From Chaunax sp. Z400 (Eukaryota; Chordata; Actinopteri; Lophiiformes; Chaunacidae): a DNA stretch of 64,000 nucleotides. Position 1 is the first letter of the stretch. Each line of letters begins with the position of its first letter. Positions 28,792 to 41,771 of the stretch are shown in pieces. The stretch lies in contig CM075192.1 in the NCBI GenBank assembly GCA_037577475.1, positions 18,394,908 through 18,458,907 on the forward strand, given 5' to 3'. The translations under genes and the position numbers were made by a program. The notes under the pieces were generated by a model. It was not told the origin of the DNA. It searched no databases and saw only the letters and a program-made list of their open reading frames with translations.

Positions 28792-30560
28792 GACAACTGT
28801 TACAAACACAAACAAAAAAAAACCTTCCCCAGATTAATATTTTCGACTATGTGTACACACTTATATTCCTAATATTGTTATTATAACAACACACTGTGGG
28901 ATATTCAAGCTCCAAATTCACATTATATTATGACAGGAGTTAATTACTGACGGCGATGAACTACAAAATTGCAAGACCTTTTTCAAATGCTCCACTGCCT
29001 GGAGTAATATCAAGTGATTATAAATGATTAACAACACTTTTATAGTCAAAAATTAAAATATTTGTTTGATTCTTTCAGCCAAGCTAGGAAATAAACATCT
29101 TGTTCATGCTGTACCACACACCATGCATAACTACAAAATTCTTGCTTACACGTTGTTACTCTAGACTTTACAAAATATCACAGAAGAGTAAGTTATGATC
29201 AAAATAACTTTTAATTAGGGTTCGTAATTGTTCTTAGATGGTATAGGATACATGGTTGGTTAAATGCAAAATGAAACAAAAAACCAGCTGCAAACTGAGG
29301 TTTTCTTTTGTTTATAATAAAAACTTTATCTATTAATTGTCCCACACAGACTAAATACGAAATCCTGTAATGCACTTTTTTTGCCATCTTCACCGACAGT
29401 TGTCATGTCTTCACATAACCGATTTTTAGGAAAAGTGCTGCGATTAAAAACTCGTCAAGAGAGCTAACAGCGATTATGTTGTATACACACCGAGAAACAG
29501 CGGATGGAAATACACAACTAACTGAAAACGCGCGGTTTTCACGTAGCCTGTAAATAAATGCAGAACGGGGTCTCGCTGAATTCAACACAGGTCTCAACAT
29601 CAGCGTGTAACTCTTCCAAGGATACAAAGAAAACGTGTCACCAAAATTTCCACGCAGACAACTAACCGTGGTTGTGGGGGGAACATATCCCCAGGTCCAA
29701 AAAAGCAGCGGATCGTAGCCATTAATCGGTCAGAGTAGAGCCAGTACGCAAGATATGAATGGAGGCAGTGCAAGCGGCTTGCTACATGCTAGCTGGTGTT
29801 TTCAAAGCTTTGCATGCATATTTTGCCGATTCGTTACAACAGACAACAATTAGCAGCTACGACAGTTACTTAAGGCTCCAATGTAATAAATCGTTTAATT
29901 TCAAAAAACAGTTTCGCTTCTGCTTCCAGCATTTTGATGCATTTGGGTTACATTTCGTTAGCTTAGCTAGCTAGCCTACTTCGCCAACCAGCTATCAACA
30001 AGACGTACAGCTAGCTTGAGCCTTTGACATTCAAAACAAACCACTAACAGACACAATTTTAACACTCAGATTGTATAGCAGCACCTCGATTCAACCGAGA
30101 CAGGGTGGTAATGTTTGCTTAGAAGTGTAAACGCGATTGCGCAGCGAGCTATCTATCTCTCCTTGCAAGCAAAATATGAGTTAATGTTGGAATACTCTTG
30201 GATGAGGGGGGTATTCTTGGGAATTCGGTGGAAAATGACCATGTTTGCCAGGTCGTGCAGCAGTGTGGCGTTTTGGTTGCGGTAGCTGTGCAGTTTGCGG
30301 ATTAAGTGCAGTACACCAATATTGCAGCTTTGTTACAGTTATGCGGATTAATAGAGAAATTGCTACATTGTAACAAACTCACCCGAAACGATAGAGGTGC
30401 AGGCAGCGCGGGGTCTCCAGGACAGCCTCGCACGGGCTGCTGTACAGGACCCAACTACAGGCAGGAAGTAGGAGACTTCCGGTTTGCCTGATTGAAATCC
30501 GTCCCTCGTCGACGCGCACTTTCCCGAGGTTGAACCTCTTCCTAGGCGATGTGCTCAGAC
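28792..30560 (-). promoter_or_regulatory. bicra: bicra 5' UTR and promoter region
   Basis: Upstream of the bicra start codon the sequence has no coding frame of note. It becomes relatively CpG-rich around 29460-29760 and 30110-30560, as expected for housekeeping promoters and non-coding first exons. The exact transcription start and any non-coding exon cannot be fixed from sequence alone. Confidence 0.4.
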
Positions 30561-32499
30561 TAATGTTCATAGTTGTTTGGTTAGGTTGCTGCGTGGTTGT
30601 TGGTAGTTGGTTAGGGGCTTTTCTGTTTTAAAAAAATGACAATAAATGTGTGCTCGTGCAATCAAACAAGACAATTTCGTTTAAAAATCGTATCGTACAT
30701 ATTTCTTGTTTAAAACTTGCTACGAAACACATTCTCACTTGATGTTTAAAGTGGGATCCAGAACTACATACAACTGTAATGTCATGTTTTTGGAATGCAC
30801 TGCGGATCAGCACCCGCGAGAACCGTAACATGTACGTGCAAAGTCTGTGTTTTTTTTTTTTTTTTGCTCATATATGATTCAGATGTGGGTTTTTTGGATA
30901 GTGAGCAGCACAAATCTCATGGACTCTGACCTTTTCAATTCAGATTTTTGCCACTTTATGTGGTCCTCGATCAGATATCTGACTCCTGCTGATGTGACAG
31001 CAGTGTGAGCAGTCAGATCAGATTTCATCCGGCTTTACTCCCACAGAGCATGATCTCATTAACGTTTTGTCAGCAATGGTGGACAAAGTGGAGGATCATA
31101 ACGACGATAACCAGCAATGTAAATTTAATTGGTTAATTGGACAATGCTTGAATCAAATCCTGCTTTTGTCTTCTTGCCCTCAGCCTAAAAAGCTGACAGA
31201 CCGTCTCCAGACAAGTATCACCACATCAAACAATGCAAGAATGAATGCCTGCATCACTATTTTATTAATTGTGACAATGAACTGGCAAACCAGAGACATT
31301 TTCTGTTGTTCATCAGCATGCTCATTGTAAATGTGGGGTCATGGCACAGATTTGTTCACAATGATGACAGATTTGGGTCACATACTAAGATGAATGTGAG
31401 TAGTCAAGGATAAAAGATCAGATTTGAGAAAAAAAAATCACAATTGGATCACTTTCTACTGCAGTGTGAATGTGGCCATATTCAGGCAGGAGACAATCCC
31501 TTTGACATTCATAAGTGTCACAGCTAACAAAAAATATAAATATGTCAAAATTAAACACGAACCACGTACTTCTCCTCATCTGCACTATTGCAGGCCTTAC
31601 AATTAAAATATAGCAAGTAGACAGGAAAATATCAGTCTGAGATCAAAAAGACTTATATCATGAATTCCTGAAGAGGTTACAGGAGAAAGTTTGGTGTAAA
31701 TGCCCTCTTAATCCTGACTTTAGAAACAATCAAGTGAAAGGGTTTCATCTTTACTGTGTATGCTGCATACAGACTTATGGCTTCAGGAATCTTAATAAAA
31801 TAAATAATGCAGACCAATTTTTCTTCTACTTGTTGAACTAATTTATGTATTTTGTGTTTTAAAGCCTGGCTGGTATAATATAATCTAACCATACAACTGA
31901 ATTAGTAGCTTGCATAGAATCCTAAATTAATTGGAGCAGATTTAAAAGCATACTGATAAGCCATAGTGTGTTGTTAGTAATGGTAGGCCACTTTTATGTG
32001 GTGGTGAAGATATACAAATCATATGACAGAGAAAATAAAACTACCATTGTCTATAACCTCAATTTAGGCCATATATCTCTAGTAAGTGAATTAAACACCT
32101 TTTCATTTTTTTCTTTTCTTTATTGAAAACAATATTTTACAAACAAAATTATAGTTTTGCATACGATTCCTTATATTTTTATTCGAGCATTTATTCTTAC
32201 TGATATCTCTTTCTTCAGGAAAAACACTACTGTTCAGCCTCTCATTATTTCTATAATTGATCAGTGTAGAACAACATGATCGTTTTCTTAGGATGAGCAC
32301 CTGAACGCATCAGTTTGTTTCCACTGTTCCCGAGTCACATGACAGAGGTGATAGTTGCTTTACGGCTGGTGATGTGACCAGAAGTGCTGTAATGTGACAC
32401 GGCAAACCAAATCCGCTACTGCTAGCTAGCACTGCTTAGCAAGTTTGTTGACTTTCGCAATTCCTCCTTCCTCTTCAACATTAGACCAGTGACACAGAA
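30561..32499. other. Intergenic DNA and napa promoter
   Basis: No gene is seen. A poly-T tract lies near 30850-30865. The last ~100 bases before 32500 should be the napa promoter and 5' UTR, with GCTAGCTAGC near 32420 but no clear TATA box. Open frames in this stretch are short and unlike known proteins. Confidence 0.45.
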
Positions 32500-35400
32500 A
32501 TGGACAACAGTGGGAAGGAAAAAGAAGCAATGGCTTTAATAGCCGAGGCAGAAAAGAAATTGAAATCATCGCAGTCGTTCTTCGGATCGATGTTTGGGTG
32601 AGTATGTGAGTTAGCTTCTGTTTAGCCAGAGGCCAACTAAACGGAAGATGGCTACCTAAACCAGAGTCAGAAGGCAAGAAATTTCAACATCTCTGCAACA
32701 ATAGGCTGCTTTGTAACTAACGATAGGTTGTAATCAATGCGAGTGTGGTCAACGTTGCAGTATAATTAACAGAGCTCATGTGGCGTTGTCTTCCTTCTGA
32801 ACACGAACCTGAGAACCAGTTTTGAAAATGACTTTGTACATACGTAAACGAGTCTTTGTTAACGCAAGTCAAAGCTTATTGTCTATTTGACGATGCCTGT
32901 TGCGGGAGTAATCAAAGATGAGTCGAGTAACACTTCTAGTGATTCGTATTTTACGTAAGACACTGAATATTAGCTGCTGTGTTGCTGCTATCGCGCCATC
33001 TACTGGGGGAATTTTGCAAGGTCACTCGTTCCTTTAGTACAAATCACATGTCCGTCACATTTGTTTACAGTGCAGAGTGCAATTGATAAGAAGAATCTGA
33101 TTTATTAAGACAGTAGCTAAGATAAACTCCCCAATCACAAACACAACACACCATCTTAAATCATGATTCTGAGACTTACATTCAATAAATTTAATTTTAA
33201 ACGGCTTTTTTTCATTGGCTGGATAATAAAGTACTATATATACTAATAGTAGTAACTATTGTAAGGACAATTTGTAAAATATGAGTAGGAGTTTATGTCA
33301 AAGAGTAAAGCTTTAAGATGCAAGTGCTCATATAAGTGGTTTTTGGTCTAGGTCATTATCATGGCATTAGCACTGTAAAATATTTTTTGTGATATTAATA
33401 TATCTAGCACACTATGGTCAATTAATGTATCAATCTAGTTAAATGGGGTAATAAATGTGTTTGCCTCTTTTGCATTGCATGAGACTAAACTCTTCACACG
33501 TATAAAGCAGTAACTTGACTCAACTCATGTGACTATTTGATAATTAAAATTCAGAATTGAAAGAATCAAAATTCAGAGTCAAATTGTTAATTTGGGTAAT
33601 AAAAATCTGAAACTTAGAAAAGCAATGCATTTATTGACTCCCCTGAAAGTTAACGGTGATATTGAATTATTTCCTGCCCAGTTTAGTGTTATTATGTTAA
33701 ATTATACAAGTTTCTCAGCGTATTTTAGCCAAATAAACAGCTAATGTCTCTCAGTCATTCTACATGCCTAAAATATCCTTACATTGCTAGTATTTAGTTA
33801 TTAAATGAGAAGCATTATGGCACATGGTATTTGTCAATGTCACCCAGCAATGTATAAATCTTGTTTAACTAAACATGGGTGCTGTCACACAGGGGCTCCT
33901 CAAAGATGGAAGAGGCCTGTGACATGTATGTGAGGGCAGCCAACATGTACAAAATGGCCAAAAATTGGTGTGGTAAGAATATTTATAACAGGATGATTTG
34001 ACTAATGTACTTATTTTCATTTTCTTTGTTTAGGTCTGACTTCAGTCTTTCTAACATGATTTTCTTTTTTTTTCAGCTGCGGGAAATGCATTCTCTCAAG
34101 CAGCTGGGCTTCACCTTAAGATGCAGAGCAAACATGATGCTGCAACTAATTTAATAGATGCTGGAAACGCCTTCAAAAAGGCAGATCCACAAGGTAAGGT
34201 AATGATTGCTCATCACCATCAGCATATAGCTGTTGAATCTCACTTGCAATGCCAGTTTTACAAGCTGCTGGCCAAGTTTCAGTGAACCATGTACAAACAG
34301 CCTAAAGATTTTCCAAAATACGAGTTTTAACAGCAATATTCATGGCTCTTCCCAAAGTGCAGTTAGCAAAAGGGAATGTGGACTGAAAGCTGTGCACTGG
34401 AGCTTTGTAAATTGCTCCACAATTGTGAATAATGACACCAAACCCTGTTGTCTGTTGAATATCATCTAGTCATGTTAAATGGACTCTCGTCTTGAACCTT
34501 GCACTTCACGTAACTGGTTGCTTCTAATTTTGTTGATCTTGGAATATAAGCTTCTTCTTACATCACTTTTTTGTTGACATGAATATTTAGAATAACTGAA
34601 GTGATGTGTTCTTACAATCATGCAACTAAAATGTATTGTTTTTCTCAACAGAGGCCATAAACTGCCTAAACCAAGCTATCGAGATATACACTGATATGGT
34701 GAGTCTATGAACAGGCAACTCTTCTTAGAAGCCTTTTGATGTTTGAGCATCTGACCTACTTTTTTTTTTTTCTTTTGTTGCTGTAGGGGCGCTTCACCAT
34801 CGCAGCCAAACATCACATCAGTATCGCTGAAATATATGAGACAGAGCTGGTGGACATCGACAAGGTCAGACGGAGTGTTTCATTTACATATAACTTCCAT
34901 ACTTGCTCATAATGTAACAGCATCAAATAATTTAAAATGTCAAATGATTTCTTCCTAATCATTAGCACGGGAAAGCTCTGTTAATGCCTTATGTCCAATT
35001 TTGTTCAATTCCCATTCCAGGCCATTGCTCATTATGAACAGGCAGGAGATTATTACAAAGGCGAAGAGTCCACCAGGTGACTGTTAAATGTGAAATATTT
35101 CTTGTTGTTTTTGTTTGTTTCTAATTAATCTTGGTTTTATGATGGCCTCTTGGTAATGTATGACCTTTGATTTCTGTGAATATGTGTGGACTGAAACGTC
35201 TCAATTTTCTTTTTCAGTTCAGCAAACAAGTGCCTTCTGAAAGTAGCAACCTATGCAGCTCAGCTGGAGCAGTACCCAAAAGCGATTGAGATCTATGAGC
35301 AGGTGTGATAATGCTCATCTGCAGCCTTTTCTCAAAATGCTATCAGTTGCTTCATGCATGGCGAGAGATTAGTCTCAAAACCTGCACACATAAAATCCAG

Positions 35401-36978
35401 GCGCATACATGTGATGGGAGCGCACAGAACAATATCTGCAAGTAAAGTATTCTGGTTATGGTGCATTTCTGCTCCGCATGCACAAACGTGAGATGGTTGG
35501 CTGATGTCTCTCTCCTTTGGTTGATCACTTTCAACCTCCACACGTTCAAACTTTTACAGTTGATGCTAGCGCTTTTAACATCCAATATGCTGCTAATTAT
35601 AACAAAGTACTATGTATAGAGTAAAAAAAAAACAAATGCATACAATGAAGCATCATTTCTTTGACATGATGGCCCAATGAAAATACTTGCCTGTCTTCGA
35701 CTGTGTCAGTGATCAATCAAAGGTCATTACGGTGTCTATTACAACCCAGCCTTTAAAGTCTTGGTCTCAACACAGCCATGTGCATGCAGTGCAAAAATGC
35801 TCCTTCGCAAGGATACTTTTTTGCTCACAGATACTGTCCCGTGCACTCGAATCACATGCATACACCTAGTTTTTATGTACCAAATTTGAGACAAATTAAA
35901 TGCCACTTTGTGTTTTTTAGGTTGGAACCCATGCAATGGACAGTACGCTTCTGAAATACAGTGCAAAGGATCACTTCTTCAAAGCAACTCTCTGTCACTT
36001 CTGTATCGACATGCTGAACGCGAAAGTAAGGCGTAACACAGACGTTGTGTCCATGTACAGCAACTGTAACTCCAGCCAATTTCCTAATGTTCATCCTCTT
36101 GTCATCCAGCTTGCTGTGCAAAAGTATGAAGAAATGTTTCCAGCCTTTTCAGACTCTCGAGAATGCAAGCTGTTGAAGGTACTGTCGGCTTTGGTGCTAC
36201 TTTGGTTCTAAAATCCTTTAACAAAAATGCTAAATAATCCTTAAGCTATAGAGGGCCTGTTGGAGAGCAGTTTAACTCGACAGACTGCCTCCTGATTATT
36301 TTTACTATGGTATCAGTCGTTTTCAATAAAAACTGTTAATGACCTGATATAAACTATTCCATAATCTCCCCACCATGATATAACAAAAGCAGCAATCAGT
36401 TCAGTAGAGTTAAGATCTACTTCCAACATGTCTGATAACAGCAAAAAAAAGCCAGGGTTATTCTTGGCATGCAGGAAGTGTCTTATAACCTGTTTTATTT
36501 TTGCCATCTTATCTCTGTCATAAAATGTTAAATCCGCCCAAGGTATATTATTGACTATGGGCATACTTTCTAATGTACAATATTGTAAATGTTTTCATCT
36601 AACCAGAAACTTCTAGATGCCTGTGAAGAACAGAATGTGGAGGCCTATACTGACTCGGTGAGTCCACAGTTGTCTTTCAATAGAATAATGGTATGTAGAC
36701 CTCCCCACAGAATATGCAAATATTGTTTTATGCTATTATTGTTACTGTAGGTAATAAACACGAGGACAGAAATACTACACCAAAATAACCCAAACTTAAT
36801 ACTGTTATTCTTTTTCTTTTCTTTTTTACATTTGTGTGACTAATTTTGGTATCCTATTATTTACTACTCTTCTCAGGTGAAGGAATACGACACCATTTCA
36901 CGGTTGGACCAGTGGCTCACCACCATGCTTCTTCGCATCAAGAAAACGATACAGGATGATGAGAGTGACCTTCGCTGA
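32500..36978 (+). CDS. napa: Alpha-soluble NSF attachment protein (alpha-SNAP)
   Basis: Adaptor that binds SNARE bundles and recruits the NSF ATPase to take them apart after membrane fusion. Eleven coding exons: 32500-32597, 33893-33972, 34077-34193, 34652-34698, 34787-34864, 35021-35076, 35218-35302, 35921-36025, 36110-36178, 36607-36657, 36877-36978; 888 nt, 295 aa, the same length as human NAPA. The start is MDNSGKEKEAMALIAEAEKK. The N-terminal membrane-attachment loop is FFGSMFGG. Family blocks GRFTIAAKHHISIAEIYETE and DQWLTTMLLRIKKTIQ are present, and the acidic end DDESDLR is the NSF-stimulating tail. The fold is a twisted sheet of TPR-like helical hairpins. The N-terminus and neighbours favour alpha over beta-SNAP. 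Intron 7 carries a foldback repeat. Confidence 0.96.
35380..35885. repeat. Large imperfect foldback (inverted repeat) in napa intron 7
   Basis: The left arm (about 35380-35540) and the reverse complement of the right arm (about 35700-35885) align with gaps. Shared anchors are ACATAAAA, CATGTGAT, ATATCTG against GTATCTG, GCATGCACA and TTGATCACT. The loop is about 160 bases. It may be an old MITE or foldback element. Transcribed in the napa pre-mRNA, it could fold into a long imperfect hairpin. Confidence 0.65.
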
Positions 36979-37430
36979 CTTCCCTCCCTCAACTTTCTCA
37001 AGCCCTCAACATCCGACTTGCCTCATTCTTTTGGCCATGAGCCTCTCTTTTCCATTCTATTGGCAATCTTAACCTTTTGACCATTAGCCCTTTTATTCTT
37101 CCACAAATAATGTGTTTCTTTGCTACAGTGTTTTTGCCTTTAAAATCTGCTCATCTCAATGCTCCTAAAATGATGGCCTTTATAGGTATGAACACTATTT
37201 TCCTGTGCACACAGTATCTTTGGTGTATATTGTTTAATACTGGTAATTGGCCCAATATTACTTAAAATATTCATAATGGGCAGCAATACCAAATACGCAT
37301 ACTAGTACACTTATATCAAAGGCTTTATTTGATGTTTCTTGTTATGAAATGGATGAGAGGATGCCAATTAACTAATACTTTGATCTACAAAATCTATTTT
37401 CCAGAATGTGTTTCAAATAAACTTTATTGG
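36979..37430 (+). other. napa: napa 3' UTR with polyA signal
   Basis: Non-coding sequence after the napa stop. Canonical AATAAA at 37416-37421 gives a 3' UTR of about 450 bases. Confidence 0.65.
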
Positions 37431-39601
37431 TTAAAATGTTGGTTTTTGGTACTAATGAGTGCTCAAGTATTCTGCAGGTCACATCAGGGCATCTCTATTT
37501 AAACTGCCTCTCTGCAGAGCTCCTCTCCGAGCTGAGAGGCCAAGAGTTTCGGAGGTTATTCTCTGATAAATACCCCCTCTGCCTTACACTACCAAGTTCT
37601 CAGGATGTGAACAGCCACATTTGATAAAAGATGGATGCTTTTGCAAGTGTTATCAACTAATCTAATTGTTTTTGTCATTTCCAAGTGCTTTTATGGCACC
37701 AAAGACGAAAGACACCCATCACCTTTATGAACATTTCATGATACAGTATGGATGAGAGTGTAGGCTATAGGAGTGATTTAATATAACTTATAATAACTTT
37801 ATTTATAAGGAGTTATAACGATTTTCTGATTTGTGTCCAAAGACATTTTAAAAGGTCTGCTCACAATGCAATATATAGAAGAAAAAGTAGCTTTACTGAT
37901 CTGACACTGTGCTCATGTAATTTCCTGGTATATCAATGGACCGTTCTTTAAATAGCTGCGTATCAGTAAATGTTTCCCGTTCGAATAAACGTGTGTCACA
38001 ACATCCTGGGCGTGTCCTTCACCTGGTTCATCTGTTGACTGATGTAATTACCTGATCACATGAAGAGACCTGCACCTGCCTGAGCGCACATCGGTGAACC
38101 TGTTCCGTAAAAAAAAAAGAAAAAAAGGATGAAAACCAAATGATGCGGTTTGTGCTGCTGGATACCATTTTGTTGTTTAACCGCTCCAGATATAGTTTCA
38201 GTCTTAAATCGGTGTCCTTTCACCTGGGATTTAGTATCTACAGAAATTTGCGGAAGCGTAACGGAATCATCTCTTATTAATGACTGGTAAGACTTTTAAA
38301 TTCTTGGTTAAAGCTCTTACCTGTGCCGCAGGTGTTTTTGTAATTCGACCTATTGTTTGTTACCGAATTTCAATCCAATCTATTAATGGTGAAATAAAAC
38401 GATCACAGGTGCTTAGATTCTCACGAAAAAAGATAATTGTACGCACGTAAAGGACCTAACAAGGCAGAGGTCTCAGCTGTTGACGTTCCTTGATGATTTA
38501 CCCATTGGTGCCCTTACGGTTTCATGTGAAAGTCCAGTTTGCTTTTAGGTAAACATGAGATGGAGGTACGTTTCACCGATGGTGTGACTCAGCACGATAA
38601 ACTAACATGTCACAGGCGAAATGATGTCAGCATTTGAACTCAAGGCATTTTTTAGCTTTTTATACTTCCTTGTAGGAGTAGTTTTCCAGTAGTTTTCTCT
38701 CTTACTCACAGCCTCTTTTTTTTGTCTCTGCCACAAAGGACGTGAGATTCAACACGTTTAGTTCCTGGAGCAAAACTCAAAAACTTGAATATTTCCATGG
38801 TCAAAAGTTGAGTTTTGGCTCATTGTTCAGTACTTTTTCACGAAACTTATTTTCAGGAAACGAAGAGGTGCCTTTTGATATTTTGGGAATTTTAATCATT
38901 TCATTATTTTGAAATTGAACTTTTTCTCAGATTCGCAATTAACAAGAATTGCAATTAACTGGGACACCTTAAATCACGTCTTTGTGACTGACTTTCTTCA
39001 ATGAAATGCACCCATGGCACAGTACTAAGTATTAATGTTTGCTTTAATATATCTGTAACAATGAAAGAAGATAATTGACATTCAAATAAATGCAATACTG
39101 ATGTTCTACCAGCCCATATAACAATCCAGACAATGCGATTGTGAGATAATGAGATAAATTTGTTGTTATTCTGCATGTCACTTGATATTGTCGACATGTT
39201 AGTGGATGACAATGGTATTTTACATGTAAATATAGTCATTGTTTCTAACTAAAAGTTGAACTATCCAACCTTTTTGATCAACTGGTATACTTTCAATATA
39301 ATGTGCTGTCATTTTGTCATTTCTTAAAGTGGAGTTTGACAAAATAACAGCAACAACCGGGTGTACAACTAAAAATACCACACTTAGCTAATTGTTACTG
39401 TCCATTGAAGATGAAGGAAGTGAAGTTTGTGTTATGTAAGTTGACATTCAAGTGTCCTGCCTCACACCTCTGTGTTTATTTCTGTTGGCAGGTACTGCTA
39501 GAAGAGTGTGTAACCTGAAGACAATAGCAACGGGTTCCATCTCCCCTGACATATAATCAAGTGACAATACAACACACAGCTTACTTCACTTAGCTTGAGC
39601 C
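37431..39601 (+). other. napa-b3gnt8 interval with b3gnt8 5' UTR
   Basis: No protein gene is seen. A non-coding first exon of b3gnt8 may end at the GGTAAGAC donor near 38285. An acceptor TTGGCAG lies at about 39485-39491, so the coding exon would begin about 110 bases before its ATG. Positions 38911-39020 are one copy of a dispersed repeat whose second copy is at 47961-48068. Confidence 0.45.
38911..39020 (+). repeat. Dispersed repeat, copy 1
   Basis: Shares GAACTTTTTCTCA, CAATTAACAAGA, CAATTAAC and CTTTCTTCAATGAAATGCAC, in the same order and spacing, with 47961-48068. Weaker similarity extends upstream to about 38760. The family was not identified. Confidence 0.7.
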
Positions 39602-40873
39602 ATGAAGCGTATTCAAACCTTAATTGCTCTGGCTCTCCTTGTTTCCACCATTGTGGTCTTTTTCTACTCGACCATGCGTCTAGAGGCTACCCATAGTCTC
39701 ATGGGTGCATCAGAGGTCCTCATGAGACATCCCAACCGTCAGGTGTACAACAGTGATGTAATCATTTCAGAGCAGGAGCCCGTCACCATGCCTTGCCCTA
39801 CTGTCCACACTTTGCCTGTTTCTGACAAGCTCAGAAAGACAATCTCTCAAAATGGGGCATACTGGAACCGAATGTTGTACCGGGGCCTCGGGAATATGCA
39901 AAAAGAAGGAAATCCTATCAGTCTGCGCTGTGATTGGTCTCATTGCAAGGAGATAAAGCAAGAGCCTCTGAAAATTAATGTGCATGACTTCAGTGCCTAT
40001 CCTCCCTTGTTCCAGGAATTTTTGCTGGGCATGAACTGCAGGTCACCTCCAGTCCTGATCCATCAACCAAACAAGTGCATCCCTGATAAAGGGAATGCAA
40101 ACGAAACCTTTCTCCTTTTTGCTATCAAGTCAACTCCTGGAAACTTTGAGCAGAGACAGGCACTGCGGGAGACCTGGGGCCAGAAGAGGTTGTTTCAGAG
40201 TGGATTCAAATTAGACATAATGTTTCTCTTGGGAAGCTCTTCGCTGGATGACCCTGACCTCAGCTCACTGCTGTCATTTGAAGCAAGGCACTATAAAGAC
40301 CTCCTGCAGTGGGACTTCAATGAATCCTTCTTTAACCTGACGCTCAAAATGAATGCATTCCTCCAGTGGACACTGAAACATTGTCCTCACGTCTCCTTCA
40401 TCTTTAGTGGGGATGATGATGTCTTTGTAAACACCCCTGCATTAGTCAGCTATCTGCAATCTCTGGAGCCCTCAAAGGCCTCTCAGTTGTACGTTGGACA
40501 AGTCATAAGCACAGCATCTCCTATAAGGGACCCTAAAAACAAATACTATGTTCCTCAGAGCTTCTTTGACAGCTTATACCCTCCTTATGCTGGTGGAGGA
40601 GGTTTTCTGATCTCCGGAGCATTGCTGGAACCCCTATATTCAGTTTCACAAGTTGTACCTTTCTTCCCCATTGATGACGTCTACATTGCAATGTGCTTGA
40701 TGGCTTTGGGAGTTTCCCCTGAGGAACACAATGGCATTCGGACATTTGATGTCAAGGAAGAGGATCGCGAGAATCTATGCACTTATAAAGATCTTATCCT
40801 GATCCACCAACGCTCCCCACAGCAGATAAAGAAACTATGGAAGGGCATTCACAGCCCCTTGTTAACTTGCTGA
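39602..40873 (+). CDS. b3gnt8: UDP-GlcNAc:betaGal beta-1,3-N-acetylglucosaminyltransferase 8 (GT31)
   Basis: Golgi type II membrane glycosyltransferase that adds GlcNAc beta-1,3 to galactose and extends polylactosamine on N-glycans. One coding exon, 423 aa (human B3GNT8 is about 397). A short cytoplasmic KR is followed by a membrane anchor at residues about 5-25 (LIALALLVSTIVVFF). The GT31 motif RQALRETWG is near residue 190, the metal-binding DDD is at 271-273 (FSGDDDVFVN), and GGGGFLISG, FFPIDDVY and a C-terminal Cys follow. The stem stretch HDFSAYPPLFQEFLL and the ending LWKGIHSPLLTC align with human B3GNT8, and the bckdha-exosc5-tmem91 neighbours support it. NESFFNLT supplies candidate N-glycosylation sites. 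Other B3GNT paralogues are the alternative. Confidence 0.88.
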   Translation: MKRIQTLIALALLVSTIVVFFYSTMRLEATHSLMGASEVLMRHPNRQVYNSDVIISEQEPVTMPCPTVHTLPVSDKLRKTISQNGAYWNRMLYRGLGNMQKEGNPISLRCDWSHCKEIKQEPLKINVHDFSAYPPLFQEFLLGMNCRSPPVLIHQPNKCIPDKGNANETFLLFAIKSTPGNFEQRQALRETWGQKRLFQSGFKLDIMFLLGSSSLDDPDLSSLLSFEARHYKDLLQWDFNESFFNLTLKMNAFLQWTLKHCPHVSFIFSGDDDVFVNTPALVSYLQSLEPSKASQLYVGQVISTASPIRDPKNKYYVPQSFFDSLYPPYAGGGGFLISGALLEPLYSVSQVVPFFPIDDVYIAMCLMALGVSPEEHNGIRTFDVKEEDRENLCTYKDLILIHQRSPQQIKKLWKGIHSPLLTC

Positions 40874-41215
40874 ACATTACTGGTGAGGAAAAAGAATGCA
40901 TCGGTATATGAAATCCATGGCTTGACAAAATGTCCCTTGAGTCTCAAGATGATGCAGTAAAACTGGAACTACACGTTTTGTAGTCTGTTTTTCATCTTGA
41001 ATGTACTTTGCCTTGCAGCAGCCTTTTACATTTTAACACGACGTAAGACATCTTTAACTTCAGAAAGCTAAGGAAGCACTCAAAAGCACTTTTTGTGGGC
41101 CATCCAAGCACTGAGGGTTGAGATATCACCCTAAATGAACACTGTTTAGATGAATCATAACCTAACGTCCACTTTGATTCTCAAATAAAAAGAATTCAAG
41201 TAAGACAACTGAGAG
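40874..41215 (+). other. b3gnt8: b3gnt8 3' UTR with polyA signal
   Basis: Non-coding sequence after the stop codon. AATAAA at 41184-41189 gives a 3' UTR of about 330 bases. It abuts or overlaps the oppositely directed bckdha 3' end. Confidence 0.65.
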
Positions 41216-41771
41216 TTCTATTGTTTATTTTTCACATAACACTTGACATGAATCATGAGCTAGATGGATGTACAGTTCTGGGATTTAGAATAGTGTGTAA
41301 TAGAAGACAAACCATCTCACATTGGGTGCATATACTTCCTGAACAACTTAGTCACTTTGATCAAGGAACTGGAAAACTCTAGAAGAGGACAGTAACAAAG
41401 GAGGGAACATACACAACCCAGGTTAACTTCTGTTTATTGCTGTTCTGTATGTTTTTTTATGCATAATGCTTTCAAACAGCACCAGCTATTTTTTGCTGCC
41501 ATTAAAAAGAAATGGTGACCTTAGAATTACTGTGGAACAACGTTGGAATCCAGCACTTACAGAGGAGCTTTGCTACTGACAGTAAATCTATTAACGCAAC
41601 GCACCAAACCCAGAAGCATGGAGTACAATATTTTTAAAAGCAAGTTCTTTCTCGTCTCCCTCTCCCTTGCGCGGAAAGAAATATCACATCATATCAAAAC
41701 TATGTTTTTAGTAAAAGGTGTGCGTCAGTTTATCCCCATCTCAAAGTCACCCACTTCCACCAAATCACAAC
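41200..41771 (-). other. bckdha: bckdha 3' UTR with polyA signal
   Basis: Non-coding sequence after the bckdha stop on the minus strand. AATAAA lies at 41229-41224, so cleavage is expected near 41200-41215. That lies within the region where b3gnt8 should also end. Confidence 0.6.

Noticed and set aside
31067..31330. 87-codon plus-strand open frame upstream of napa
   Set aside because: No recognisable domain, no splice partners and ordinary intergenic composition.
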